Numbered from the stretch's first letter, positions 1-7,992 are shown. The stretch is 64,000 nt of DNA from Anaerolineae bacterium (GCA_022841825.1 JALHQT010000007.1:158857-222856); one strand, 5' to 3'. Program-made: numbers and translations. The notes: generated by a model not told the origin, from the letters alone.

Positions 1-90
1 CAGTGCCCCACGCTGAGCACTGGCGAGCCACCCCAGACGTGCAGCTTCACATGGCAAACGCCAGAGCCGACCGTGACGCCCGCCTCCTGA
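1..90 (+). CDS. C-terminal tail of an unknown protein (5' end outside window)
   Basis: Frame 1 is open from the window edge to a TGA at 88-90 and reads a Cys/Pro/Thr-rich tail ending PEPTVTPAS. A Thr/Pro-rich end of this kind is common in exported Chloroflexota proteins, but 29 residues do not allow a family call. A palindrome that could terminate transcription follows 25 bases later. The alternative is that this is a chance open frame. Confidence 0.35.
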   Translation, partial: QCPTLSTGEPPQTCSFTWQTPEPTVTPAS

Positions 91-114
91 CAAGCAGAAG
101 TGATGAAATCTCTA

Positions 115-150
115 CCCTATCGGGGCGCAGCGTATTGCACCCCGATAAGG
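115..150. terminator. Inverted repeat between convergent genes
   Basis: TATCGGGG (118-125) pairs with CCCCGATA (140-147), and the stem can extend to 11 bp with one mismatch around a 14-base loop. It lies between the gene ending at 90 and the 3' end of the leftward gene at 173, where a bidirectional terminator would be expected. There is no long T-tract, so termination is inferred. Confidence 0.45.
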
Positions 151-172
151 GCGAGGATTGCGCATCGATCGT

Positions 173-1636
173 TTAGGCGGGTGGCAGCAGCACGCCGTCG
201 ATGACATGGATGATGCCGTTCGACGCCGGCACGTCCGCCGCGACGACGTTGACCGTCCCGTTGATCACGACGCCGCCGTCGAAGGTCAGCGTCAGGTCGC
301 CGCCCTGGACGGTCGTCAGCGTCAGCGTGGTCTCGCCTTCCGGCAGCAGCACCTGGCTGAGGACGGTTGAGGTCGCCGCGCGCCCGCCGATCACATGATA
401 GGTCAGCACACTCGTCAGCAGGTCGGTATCCGCAAGCACGGTTTCCGCCGTCATGTCCATCGCGGCAAGCGCGGCGGCGAACGCTTCGTCGGTCGGCGCG
501 AAGACGGTAAAGGGTCCCGGACCCAGCAGCGTTTCGGTCAAGCCCGCCGCTTCGACAGCTGCCAGCAGGGTGGTGAAGCTGCCCGCGTTGGCGGCGACCG
601 TCGGGATCGGGTCGAGCGGGAAGCCGAGGATCGGGTCAGCGCCCGTAACGATGCTGCCATCGCGCAGCCCAGCCAGGATTTCTTCCATGCGCGCCTGGAC
701 TTCCGCCGGGATGGCGGCGTCGTTCGCCGGAGCATAACCGATGCCGCCATTGGCAACTTCCAGCACGTAGATGCTGCTGGCGGGGAAGGCGACGCCGTTG
801 GCAGCCGCCGCGATCATCGCATAGACGCCCTGGTCAACGCGCTTGATGGCGCTGGTCAGAATGCGTTCCGCGCCGGGGGTATCGCCGTTGCCGAAGGTCG
901 TGGTATATTCGTCCAGGTCAACGCCGATCACCCAAGCGCCCTGCTGCGCCGCCAGCGTGATCGCGCCGCTGCCCGTCGGACCGCCCGCGCCCATAATCAC
1001 ATCCGCGCCTTCGCCGATGAGCTGCTCGGCATCGCGCCCGCCTTCGTCCGGTGCGATGAAGCTGTCGTTGTAGACCCCCAGCACGGTGATATCCGGGTTG
1101 ATGAAACGCGCGCCGTTCTCGAAGCCGGTGCGGAACTTGACGACGGGCGGGATGTCGATGCCGTAGACGCCGCCGATCACGCCGCTTTCACTCATCTGAG
1201 CCGCCATCGCGCCCGCCAGGAAGCCGCCCTGGTCTTCGCGGAACTGCAAGCCGACCAGGTTGGGCAGCGGCGTCGCATGGAACTGGTCGACGCCGATGAA
1301 GAAGACCTCCGGGTTCGCCGCCGCCGCCGCCGCCGTCGCGTCCGTGATCAGGAAGCCGACGGTGACGATGATGTCGTAGCCTTCGTTGATGCAGGTGGCG
1401 AAGTTGTTTTCGTAATCGGTCGCGGCGATGGTCTCGATGAAGGTCGTCTCCAGCGCGAACTCTTCGGCGGCGCGCAGCATTCCTTCGTAGGCGAAGGTGT
1501 TGAACGTGCCATCGTTGATTCTGCCATCTTCATTGGTGATCAGGCAGATTTGTTCCGGGGCGCCCTGCGCGCCTGCCGACCCCACGCCGATGACCAGCGC
1601 AGCGACGCACAGGATCAGAAACAGTTTTCGCAGCAT
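173..1636 (-). CDS. BMP/PnrA-type solute-binding protein fused to a fasciclin (FAS1) domain
   Basis: The 487-residue protein starts at the ATG that follows GAGGAG by about 6 bases; an earlier in-frame Met has no such support. Residues 1-23 form a signal peptide. Residues about 27-335 match the BMP family of ABC binding proteins (purine nucleoside/PnrA-like): ICLITNEDGRINDGTFN, the GVDQFH loop and a GVDLDEYT segment near the ligand site. Residues about 345-487 are a complete FAS1 domain (FTVFAPTDEAFAAAL, then VLTYHVIGG and ASNGIIHVIDGVLLP). FAS1 normally mediates adhesion or matrix binding, so the protein may tether a nucleoside-type receptor to the cell surface or matrix. No matching permease or ATPase gene is adjacent. 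The fold assignments are firm; the ligand is inferred. Confidence 0.85.
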   Translation of the reverse strand: MLRKLFLILCVAALVIGVGSAGAQGAPEQICLITNEDGRINDGTFNTFAYEGMLRAAEEFALETTFIETIAATDYENNFATCINEGYDIIVTVGFLITDATAAAAAANPEVFFIGVDQFHATPLPNLVGLQFREDQGGFLAGAMAAQMSESGVIGGVYGIDIPPVVKFRTGFENGARFINPDITVLGVYNDSFIAPDEGGRDAEQLIGEGADVIMGAGGPTGSGAITLAAQQGAWVIGVDLDEYTTTFGNGDTPGAERILTSAIKRVDQGVYAMIAAAANGVAFPASSIYVLEVANGGIGYAPANDAAIPAEVQARMEEILAGLRDGSIVTGADPILGFPLDPIPTVAANAGSFTTLLAAVEAAGLTETLLGPGPFTVFAPTDEAFAAALAAMDMTAETVLADTDLLTSVLTYHVIGGRAATSTVLSQVLLPEGETTLTLTTVQGGDLTLTFDGGVVINGTVNVVAADVPASNGIIHVIDGVLLPPA

Positions 1637-1738
1637 CTCATGCTCCTCAATAGAATCCAGTGGACGCGCATAGTCTAACGGAATCGCGGGCAATATCGAT
1701 GTGAAGTGGGTGAGTAACGAGTGATGAGAGCGTGCGCC

Positions 1739-1799
1739 GTGCGTGGTGCGTGGTGCGAACAAACATAGAGACTGCATTTTCGCACTACGCACTACGCAC
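1739..1799. repeat. Heptamer-based inverted repeat (GTGCGTG units)
   Basis: Two 21-base arms (1739-1759 and 1779-1799) pair with only G-T exceptions. Each arm is built from three 7-base units of the GTGCGTG / CGCACTA type. The same unit recurs inside the downstream gene (2626-2648, 2985-3017) and near 21631. A second unit type (GAGTGAT) stands just upstream at about 1710-1730. The element lies in the leader of the glycosyltransferase gene. Confidence 0.6.
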
Positions 1800-1815
1800 T
1801 GTGAAGAAGCCAGAT

Positions 1816-4215
1816 ATGCAAACCAAAACAAGCTCGCTTTTCCTGATGGTCATCATCCTGCTCGTGGCGACGGCGCTGCGCGCGCAGGACATCGCGCTGA
1901 TGCGCGACATGCTGCACTACGACGAAGCGTACTACGGCGTGGACGCCCTGTCGCTGATCCAGCAACCACGCCTGACCCCGTTCTTCCCGGACAACTTTGG
2001 TCGCGAAGGACTGTGGATGTACGTCCTGACGCCCGCGCTGGCGGTCTTCGGCGCGACGAGCTTCGCGCTGCGCATCACGGCGCTGTTCGTCGGCGTGCTG
2101 ACGGTGGCGGCGGTCTTTCGCCTGGGGCGCGTGCTCTATAGCTGGCGAGCGGGTGTCTGGTCGGCGGCGGCGCTGGCGGTACTCTTCTGGCATGTGCTGG
2201 CGAGTCATCAGGCGTTCCGCGCGCTGCTCTATCCGCTGGTCGGCGCGCTGGCGTTCGCGGCGTTGTGGGAGGCGGTAAAGCGAACGGACGCCATGAATGG
2301 CGTCCCTACAGCATATCGGGTGGACGCAGGGGCGCAATCAATTGCGGGGGCGCAATCCATTGTGCCCCTACATTCCCGACACGCATATGTCGCCGCCGTC
2401 CTCTTCGGCGTCCTCGCCTATACCTACATCGCCGCGCGAGCGTGGATCGGGCTGGCGGTGGTGATGGTCGTGTTAGCGTGGGTGTCGCGGTGGCGCGGGA
2501 GGACACATGGCAGCGGGCGGACACAGGGTATCGGGCGGACACAGGGGTCCGCCCGCACAGGCGCAACGGAGATCGACGATGCGGACGCCATTCATGGCGT
2601 CCCTACAAAGACCTGGTTGTTTCGCACCACGCACCACGCACTTCGCACAGAAATAACCCGCCACATCGTCCCATGCTTCACCTTTCTATTCATGGTCGCC
2701 CCTCTTGCCTGGACGTTCGCCGCCAATCCCGCGCTCGCCAACCTGCGCGGCGAACAGGTCGCCATCAGCAGCCTTGCGCAGCTCGCAGACAATCTGCGCG
2801 CGTGGGCGGGCGCATTTTTCCTGCGCGGCAGCGAAGACGTCGCCTATAACCTGCCGGGGCGTCCCATCCTCGATCTGCCGCTCGTGCTGCTGCTGGTTAT
2901 GGGCGGGGCGGCATGGGGATGGCGATGGGTGCGGGGGCACCATTCCTCGTCGGACGCCATGAATGGCGTCCCTACAACGACTCCGTGCTTTCGCACTTCG
3001 CACCACGCACTTCGCACGGGCATGGCACGCCTTGCCCCTACGGTGTTTGTGATTGCGCTGTTCACCGCGTCGCTCGCGCCCGCCGTGCTGACGACCGACA
3101 CGCTCAAGCCGCTGCGGGCGGTCGGCGCGGTGGTGCCGCTGGCGCTGCTGCTTGGCGCGGCAGCGGAGGGGCTTACGTTATCGAATCCTTTCAACGGACG
3201 AGGCATGCCTCGTCCCTACAAGCGGGTTGGGAATTCCCGTAGGGACGAGGCGTGCCTCGTCCGCGCGCCTGTGATCTTACCCCTCCTCCTGCTCGCCCTC
3301 GCCGCGCTCAACACCGCGCGCGATTTCGCCACCTGGGTACGCAGCCCCGATCTGTTTCTGGCAATGGAGCAGCATATCATGGACGGGATTGACCATCTGG
3401 CGGCGCAGGGGGGCGCGGATGCGGTCTACTTTTCGCCCTTCACGCCGGATCATCCGGTCATTCGTTTTCGCGCGGGCGAACTTGCGCCGCGCGCCGTGAG
3501 CGCGTTCAGGGCGGACGAGTGCCTGCGCTTGGCGCAGGGCGGCGCGGACAACTTCGCCCTCACCTATTTCGATCCGGGCTTCGCCGACCGTCTGCGCCCT
3601 TACGCGGACGTGCGGGAGATCGCGCGTGAAGACGCCGATCCAGCGCGTTATGCAGTCTATCGTGCGGCACCCGACATGGCGTTGTTCCAGGACGTGCGCG
3701 TCGCATGGGCTGAACGCCTGTCGCTGGTACGGATGGAGGGCGTGCCGCCGCGCGTCGCGTCCGGCGAGACGATCCATCTCACGTTCGCACTGCGTATGTC
3801 CGATGAAGAAGGCGCTGTTGCGCATCCCGACTACGCACGTCGCGTTACCTCGTTACCCGTGACTCGTCACTCGTCACCTTCTGCCCTCATCACCTCATCA
3901 CCTTTTGCCTCATCATCTCTCCCTCCGCTCACGCTCTTCGTCCATCTTTATGGCGACCCCACGCCCTACGAGGGCGGCGTGCTGTGGGCACAGGCAGACA
4001 TGCCGCTCTGCCCCGGCAGTCCCCCGGCGACCTGGCGCGCCGATGAGGTGATCGTGCAGGCGACGACGCTCACGCTGCCGCCCGACCTGCCCACCGGACG
4101 CTATCGACTCGCGCTCGGCATGTACGACACGATGACAGGTACGCGCCTGTTCGTGACGACGCCGGAGAATGGGTTAGACTATGCCATCGTGGCGGATCTC
4201 GAAGTAGGAAGTTGA
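1816..4215 (+). CDS. GT39-like (dolichyl-phosphate-mannose mannosyltransferase type) membrane glycosyltransferase with in-frame repeat inserts
   Basis: The N-terminal region resembles polyprenyl-phosphate-sugar dependent glycosyltransferases of the GT-C fold. After a first membrane segment comes the loop motif HYDEAYYGVDALSLIQQP, whose acidic residues match the catalytic DE of this superfamily. A run of hydrophobic segments follows, then a soluble C-terminal domain (about residues 510-799). I start at ATG 1816 because the upstream in-frame codons are repeat DNA. The coding frame is interrupted, without loss of frame, by at least five blocks of palindromic or heptamer repeats at about 2286-2371, 2583-2648, 2952-3017, 3196-3262 and 3841-3917. 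They encode nonsense-like loops such as DAMNGVPT and FRTTHHALRT. Function could be affected, but the frame is kept over 799 residues. It is likely co-transcribed with the dehydrogenase that begins 5 bases after its stop. Confidence 0.8.
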   Translation: MQTKTSSLFLMVIILLVATALRAQDIALMRDMLHYDEAYYGVDALSLIQQPRLTPFFPDNFGREGLWMYVLTPALAVFGATSFALRITALFVGVLTVAAVFRLGRVLYSWRAGVWSAAALAVLFWHVLASHQAFRALLYPLVGALAFAALWEAVKRTDAMNGVPTAYRVDAGAQSIAGAQSIVPLHSRHAYVAAVLFGVLAYTYIAARAWIGLAVVMVVLAWVSRWRGRTHGSGRTQGIGRTQGSARTGATEIDDADAIHGVPTKTWLFRTTHHALRTEITRHIVPCFTFLFMVAPLAWTFAANPALANLRGEQVAISSLAQLADNLRAWAGAFFLRGSEDVAYNLPGRPILDLPLVLLLVMGGAAWGWRWVRGHHSSSDAMNGVPTTTPCFRTSHHALRTGMARLAPTVFVIALFTASLAPAVLTTDTLKPLRAVGAVVPLALLLGAAAEGLTLSNPFNGRGMPRPYKRVGNSRRDEACLVRAPVILPLLLLALAALNTARDFATWVRSPDLFLAMEQHIMDGIDHLAAQGGADAVYFSPFTPDHPVIRFRAGELAPRAVSAFRADECLRLAQGGADNFALTYFDPGFADRLRPYADVREIAREDADPARYAVYRAAPDMALFQDVRVAWAERLSLVRMEGVPPRVASGETIHLTFALRMSDEEGAVAHPDYARRVTSLPVTRHSSPSALITSSPFASSSLPPLTLFVHLYGDPTPYEGGVLWAQADMPLCPGSPPATWRADEVIVQATTLTLPPDLPTGRYRLALGMYDTMTGTRLFVTTPENGLDYAIVADLEVGS
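2286..2371. repeat. Palindromic repeat pair inside a coding frame
   Basis: GGACGCCAT (2286-2294) pairs with ATGGCGTCC (2297-2305) and is followed by CTAC. About 40 bases later GGGGCGCAAT (2347-2356) pairs with ATTGTGCCCC (2359-2368), followed by TAC. Both belong to the window-wide family of palindromes that end in CTAC. The insert encodes an in-frame loop between membrane segments of the host gene. Confidence 0.7.
2583..2648. repeat. Composite repeat: palindrome plus heptamers, in frame
   Basis: The palindrome at 2583-2602 is followed by CTACA, then after about 20 bases by a run of CACGCAC/CTTCGCAC heptamers. The same order and spacing recur at 2952-3017, so this is a composite unit of about 66 bases. 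It is translated in frame as part of the glycosyltransferase. Confidence 0.7.
2952..3017. repeat. Second composite repeat copy, in frame
   Basis: The palindrome at 2952-2971 differs from the 2583 copy mainly in its central bases. It is followed by CTACA and the same TTCGCAC/CACGCAC heptamer run. With the copy at 2583 it shows that palindrome plus heptamers behave as one unit. Confidence 0.7.
3196..3262. repeat. Two palindromes in inverted orientation, in frame
   Basis: A perfect 20-base palindrome (3196-3215, arm GGACGAGGCA) followed by CTAC faces a near-identical copy (3243-3262) preceded by CGTAG. They flank about 27 bases that hold the small palindrome GGGAATTCCC. The whole block stays in frame in the glycosyltransferase gene. 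Confidence 0.7.
3841..3917. repeat. Heptamer-type repeat tract (CGTCACT units), in frame
   Basis: Degenerate 7-base units (CTCGTTA, CGTCACT, CGTCACC, then CATCACC/TCATCAC) run through this stretch and encode a Ser/Thr-rich linker just before the C-terminal beta-rich domain. The complementary GAGTGAT unit type appears near 1710 and 36905. Confidence 0.55.
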
Positions 4216-4220
4216 AGACC

Positions 4221-5381
4221 ATGTCTTTTGAATTCATGACCTCCGGGCGCGTCATCTTCGGCGCAGGCACGCTCGAACAAATCGATACGCTGGCAGTCGC
4301 GCTGACGACCAGCAAGCGCGTCTTCATCACCACCGGCGGCAGCGCCCAACGCGCCGAGCCACTGGTCGCCCTGCTGGCGGAAGCCGGGATGCGCACCACC
4401 GTCTACCCCGTGCGCGGGGAACCGACCGTCGAGACCGTGCTGACCGGCGTGGTCGCGCTGCGTGAGGCAGGCGCGGATGTCGTCATCGGCTTCGGCGGCG
4501 GCAGCGCGCTCGATACGGGCAAAGCCGTCGCGGCACTGGCGAGCAACCCCGGCGACCCATTCGACTATCTCGAAATCGTCGGCAGGGCGATGCCGCTCAA
4601 ACAGCCCCCGCTGCCCTTCATCGCCGTGCCGACCACCGCGGGCACCGGGTCGGAAGCGACGCGCAACAGCACGCTCGCCGTGCCGGATCAGCGCGTCAAA
4701 GTCTCGCTGCGGTCGCCCATGATGCTGCCACGCATCGCGCTGATCGACCCGCAGCTCGCCGTCTCGGTGCCGCCGGAAATCACCGCCAGCGCGGGCATGG
4801 ACGCCATCACGCAGGTGATCGAGCCGCTGGTGAGCAGCAAGGCGAACGCGATGACCGACGCCGTGTGCCGCGAGGGCATCATGCGCGGGGCGCGCTCGCT
4901 GCGCCGCGCTTATTCACACCCCGACGACCTGAAGGCGCGCGAAGACATGGCGCTGACCGCGCTCTTCAGCGGCATGGCGCTGGCGAACGCGGGCTTGGGC
5001 GCGGTGCATGGCTTCGCGGGTCCGCTCGGCGGCATGTACCCCATCGCGCATGGTGTGATCTGCGCGCGCCTGCTGCCCATCGTGATGGAAGTCAACATCC
5101 GCGCGCTGCGCAGCCGCCAGCCGGAGAGTCCCATCCTCCCGCGCTATGACGAAGTCGCGCGGCTGGTGACCGGCAAAGCGGATGCGACCGCCGACGAGGG
5201 CGTGGCGTGGGCGTATGCGCTGCGCGACGCGCTGGCGATCCCGGCGCTGGGGGGCTACGGCATTGTGGCGGATGATTACGCAGACATCGTGGCGAAGGCG
5301 GGACGTGCCAACAGCATGAAAGGCAACCCGCTGCCGCTGACCGATGCCGAACTGACCGAGATTATCGAAAAAGCGTGTTAA
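4221..5381 (+). CDS. Iron-containing (group III) alcohol dehydrogenase family protein
   Basis: A 386-residue NAD(P)-dependent oxidoreductase of the Fe-ADH fold. The N-terminal dinucleotide-binding half carries FGGGSALDTGKAVAAL (about 91-106) and the phosphate-contact PTTAGTGSEAT (138-148). The C-terminal metal domain carries GMDAIT, H263 and H277 (AHGV). Of the four usual metal ligands (Asp, His, His, His), Asp194, His263 and His277 are present, but the second position is Gln198 instead of His, a variation known in part of the family. I prefer ATG 4221, which follows GGAAG by 8 bases, over the TTG nine bases upstream that would overlap the previous stop. The substrate cannot be read from sequence. 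It is probably co-transcribed with the preceding glycosyltransferase. Confidence 0.88.
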   Translation: MSFEFMTSGRVIFGAGTLEQIDTLAVALTTSKRVFITTGGSAQRAEPLVALLAEAGMRTTVYPVRGEPTVETVLTGVVALREAGADVVIGFGGGSALDTGKAVAALASNPGDPFDYLEIVGRAMPLKQPPLPFIAVPTTAGTGSEATRNSTLAVPDQRVKVSLRSPMMLPRIALIDPQLAVSVPPEITASAGMDAITQVIEPLVSSKANAMTDAVCREGIMRGARSLRRAYSHPDDLKAREDMALTALFSGMALANAGLGAVHGFAGPLGGMYPIAHGVICARLLPIVMEVNIRALRSRQPESPILPRYDEVARLVTGKADATADEGVAWAYALRDALAIPALGGYGIVADDYADIVAKAGRANSMKGNPLPLTDAELTEIIEKAC

Positions 5382-5409
5382 AGCGGTTCAAGGCTGAATT
5401 GAAGCGCAG

Positions 5410-5431
5410 ACAAGGGGCATAAGCCCCTTGT
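5410..5431. terminator. 9-bp hairpin downstream of the alcohol dehydrogenase
   Basis: ACAAGGGGC (5410-5418) pairs perfectly with GCCCCTTGT (5423-5431) around the loop ATAA. It sits between convergent genes (stops at 5381 and 5477). No T-run follows, so it may be one more member of the dispersed palindrome family acting as a terminator. Confidence 0.55.
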
Positions 5432-5476
5432 CCGACCCACCATTCTCATCTTGTCGAGCGAAGAGCGATCGACTTT

Positions 5477-5725
5477 CTATTGTTTGGCGGGGCTGACCGG
5501 TTCGGCTGCGCTGCCCGCCTTGGGGGTGTCCTGACGCTCTTTGGCGCTGTCTTTGCCGTCCGCTCGCTTTTCCATGCGGAAGACACCCGTGATGCTGCCC
5601 GTTTCGGGCGTTTCGTCACCTTCACGCCCCTGCGCGTTGGCTTGCTGATAGGCTTGGAGCAGTTCGCGCGGGATCTGCCCGGTTTCTGTTGTCGAGATTT
5701 TTGACTTCTTTTCGGAGGTGTTCAT
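5477..5725 (-). CDS. Small disordered hypothetical protein
   Basis: An 82-residue, highly charged protein (MNTSEKKSKISTTETGQIPR at its N-terminus) rich in Lys, Glu, Gln and Pro, with no membrane segment. I do not recognise a family. The start at 5725 follows a weak GAGGCG site; the upstream in-frame extension to 5818 looks non-coding. The composition suggests an intrinsically disordered cytoplasmic protein. It is transcribed away from the GNAT gene at 5869. Confidence 0.5.
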   Translation of the reverse strand: MNTSEKKSKISTTETGQIPRELLQAYQQANAQGREGDETPETGSITGVFRMEKRADGKDSAKERQDTPKAGSAAEPVSPAKQ

Positions 5726-5868
5726 AGCGCCTCGCAGTCTGTAATTGCCAGATTGTAGATCAACTTTTCGATTGCTGCGACCATCTTTTGGCGGAGACGC
5801 CGCCGAATGGTCAAGCATCTGCCGAAAGTGGTATGATCGCCCTGTCGTCCATCGGCATGTGAGGCGCG

Positions 5869-6807
5869 ATGATCACCGTTCGTCCTGCAAGACTCGAAGA
5901 TTGTGAGCAGATCGCGTCGCTGGCGCAGGCGCAGGTCAGCATCTGGCAGCGCTGGGATGCGCGCGGTCGCGTCGAAGATGTCACCTACTCCGCCCTCAGC
6001 ATCTATGAGCGCTGGCTGCATGGCGGCGTCTGGATGAGCCTGGAGACCGGCGCGATCCACCTGGGGCGGCTGCTGCTCGGCGCGGGGTACGCCTGGGTTG
6101 CCGAGCGCGAAGGGGGCGTCGTCGGGTATCTTGAAGCCTATCACGGCGTCGAAAGCGAACCGTTTGGCGCGCACTTCCATCTCGGCGCGCTGATCCTCGC
6201 CGACGAGGTCGCGCACAACGGCGTGGATCGCCAGATGGTCGATGCGCTCAAAGCCCAGGCGCGCGCGCTGAAGTGCATCCGCCTGCAAACCACGACGACG
6301 GCGGGCGAAGCAGCCTTGCGGGTGTTCCAGGAGATGAACGCGCAGCCCGCAGCCGCGCTTCGGCGCTGTTCGCTGCCCGCGCGCACCGGGCAGGGCTTGT
6401 ATCAGTCGGTCGTCGATACGACGAGTGATGCCAAAGCCATCGCCGGCTGGTCGATGCCGCTCGGACGCAGCACCAGCGCGCGCCAGGCATGGGAGATGCA
6501 CTGGCTGCCGACCTGGGACGTGCTGCCGCCCCTGCGCGAACGCACCCAGCGCCTGCGCTTTTCCGCCTCCGGGCAGGAAGCGTATGTCGTATTCCAGCGC
6601 GGCTTGTACGACCCGCGCGTGGTCGAAATCGCCTGCTGGACGCCGCGCGTACTCTCGAACGCCCTCCTGATGGCGCTGCGCGATTGGTCACACCGCGAAG
6701 GCTATCGCTCGCTCTCACTGCTCGTCCCGGAAGATGCCGTCAAGATGCTCGGCGGTGATGCCGAAGCCGATGGCTACACACAGACCGTCTGGACATTGGG
6801 AGTCTGA
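5869..6807 (+). CDS. GNAT-family N-acetyltransferase
   Basis: A 312-residue protein that opens with the typical GNAT N-terminus ITVRPARLEDCEQIASLAQAQ and a strand-turn GGVVGYLEAY. It continues with LGALILADEVAHNGVDRQMVDAL, equivalent to the acetyl-CoA-binding region. It is twice the usual length. The second half (about 190-312) looks like a second, degenerate GNAT-like lobe ending SLSLLVPEDAVKMLGG. The substrate is unknown. The next gene starts two bases after its stop, so the two are probably co-translated. Confidence 0.75.
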   Translation: MITVRPARLEDCEQIASLAQAQVSIWQRWDARGRVEDVTYSALSIYERWLHGGVWMSLETGAIHLGRLLLGAGYAWVAEREGGVVGYLEAYHGVESEPFGAHFHLGALILADEVAHNGVDRQMVDALKAQARALKCIRLQTTTTAGEAALRVFQEMNAQPAAALRRCSLPARTGQGLYQSVVDTTSDAKAIAGWSMPLGRSTSARQAWEMHWLPTWDVLPPLRERTQRLRFSASGQEAYVVFQRGLYDPRVVEIACWTPRVLSNALLMALRDWSHREGYRSLSLLVPEDAVKMLGGDAEADGYTQTVWTLGV

Positions 6808-6808
6808 A

Positions 6809-7537
6809 ATGCCCGTTTACGAGTCCAAACACGTCGAATACGCCATCCTCAGCGGTCACATCGATATCATGATGGAAGACGGCAAGCCCCTGCCCGCGTA
6901 TTGGGCACGCCCAAACCTCGGCGGCACGTTTTCCGGCGTCGTCTTCATCCATGACTGGTGGGGCATTCGCCCGCTCGAACGGCGGCTGGCACAGTCGCTC
7001 TCGCAGATGGGCTATTATGTGCTCGTGCCCGACCTGTTTGACGCGCAGGTCGCCAGGGATGCCGAACAGGCGATGCAGCTCGTCCAGGGGCTGGGCACCC
7101 GCGCCTACACGGCGGTCGATGCCGCGCTGCAAGTGATGGAGACGCACTCGCGCTCCAACCATCGCGTCGCCGTCGTCGGTCTCGGCATGGGCGGCAGCCT
7201 CGCCTACGAAGCCGCCATCAAACGCAAAGACCTGGAAGCTGCCGTATCCTTTTATGGCTTCCCACAGCGCTATCTGGGGCAGTTTGCCGAGGCAACGACG
7301 CCGATCCTCGCCGTCTACGGCAGCGAAGACCCATATACCAAGCCCGCTGTCCTGCGGCGTCTGCGCGATGAACTGGCAGCGTCACCACTTCAGCATGAAG
7401 TGCATGTCATGCCCGGCGTGGGGCGCGATTTCTTTGGGGAAGACGACGGGAACGCCACCTATGCCTGGGCGCTGTTGGAAGCGTTTTTGGCAAAGCACCT
7501 CAGCCGTCCGAAGATCAACAAATTCGCGCCCGGTTAG
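6809..7537 (+). CDS. Dienelactone hydrolase-fold protein lacking nucleophile and catalytic histidine
   Basis: A 242-residue alpha/beta-hydrolase of the dienelactone hydrolase family (GVVFIHDWWGIRPLERRLA, then YVLVPDLF). In active members the nucleophile elbow is G-x-Cys-x-G-G and the triad is completed by Asp and His (AGHGF). Here the elbow reads GLGMGG (124-129) with Gly126 at the nucleophile position. Asp174 remains (GSEDP), and the His position is Arg206 (GVGRDFF). The fold is therefore kept but hydrolysis by the classical triad is not expected. It may be a binding or regulatory pseudo-enzyme. It follows the GNAT gene by two bases. The start is at 6809 because the upstream extension overlaps that gene. 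Confidence 0.82.
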   Translation: MPVYESKHVEYAILSGHIDIMMEDGKPLPAYWARPNLGGTFSGVVFIHDWWGIRPLERRLAQSLSQMGYYVLVPDLFDAQVARDAEQAMQLVQGLGTRAYTAVDAALQVMETHSRSNHRVAVVGLGMGGSLAYEAAIKRKDLEAAVSFYGFPQRYLGQFAEATTPILAVYGSEDPYTKPAVLRRLRDELAASPLQHEVHVMPGVGRDFFGEDDGNATYAWALLEAFLAKHLSRPKINKFAPG

Positions 7538-7638
7538 GCGCAGCTCCTTTAATGCGCCCTGTAATAAACGCAAGCTAACAGAGCCTGATCCTGTGTCCCC
7601 CACTTCTTGAGGGACTATGAAAACGCCTGCTGCCTTAT

Positions 7639-7658
7639 GATTGACAACGTTGTCAATC
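7639..7658. promoter_or_regulatory. 20-bp perfect palindrome, LacI/GalR-type operator
   Basis: The half GATTGACAAC is followed by its exact reverse complement, giving a central AACGTT. The centre and arms fit operators of the LacI/GalR family. It sits 39 bases upstream of the gene at 7697 and overlaps a possible -35 hexamer TTGACA. No LacI-family regulator is encoded in the window, so a repressor elsewhere would act here. Confidence 0.55.
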
Positions 7659-7696
7659 GAGACAGGTAGCAGCTTTCAGAGAAAGTCGGGGGGCAA

Positions 7697-7984
7697 ATGG
7701 TATACGTTGGTAGGCACTTGGATCGTCTTGGATCTTATGCGCAGTTGTCGATGTGGGAACGCCAGGTGCTGAAAATCTGGATCGTCGAACAGGTCGATCT
7801 GACCATGATCTGGAGATACACAAGTTTAGGACTGGTGGAACGATTTGAAGATTCCGCGCTCGGTTTTGCGATTACACACGGACAGTTGAAACAGGCGATG
7901 CTGCACGCGGGCTATCGCGTCCGCAACATGGAGGCGGACATCTGGCTGTTCGACCTGCCCGCCGATGAGGAGACTGTCGATTAA
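7697..7984 (+). CDS. Hypothetical protein under a palindromic operator
   Basis: A 95-residue soluble protein with no family I recognise (MVYVGRHLDRLGSYAQLSMW at the N-terminus, FDLPADEETVD at the C-terminus). It is mostly helical in appearance and Trp/Met-rich. The start follows a G-rich SD-like run (CGGGGGGC) by three bases. The palindrome at 7639-7658 suggests that it is individually regulated. It is followed by a large nested hairpin. Confidence 0.6.
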   Translation: MVYVGRHLDRLGSYAQLSMWERQVLKIWIVEQVDLTMIWRYTSLGLVERFEDSALGFAITHGQLKQAMLHAGYRVRNMEADIWLFDLPADEETVD

Positions 7985-7992
7985 CTTAGAAC

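Noticed and set aside
395..1678. Long open frame opposite the BMP-FAS1 gene
   Set aside because: Arg/His/Asp-rich translation with no family features; it mirrors the codon structure of the real gene on the other strand.
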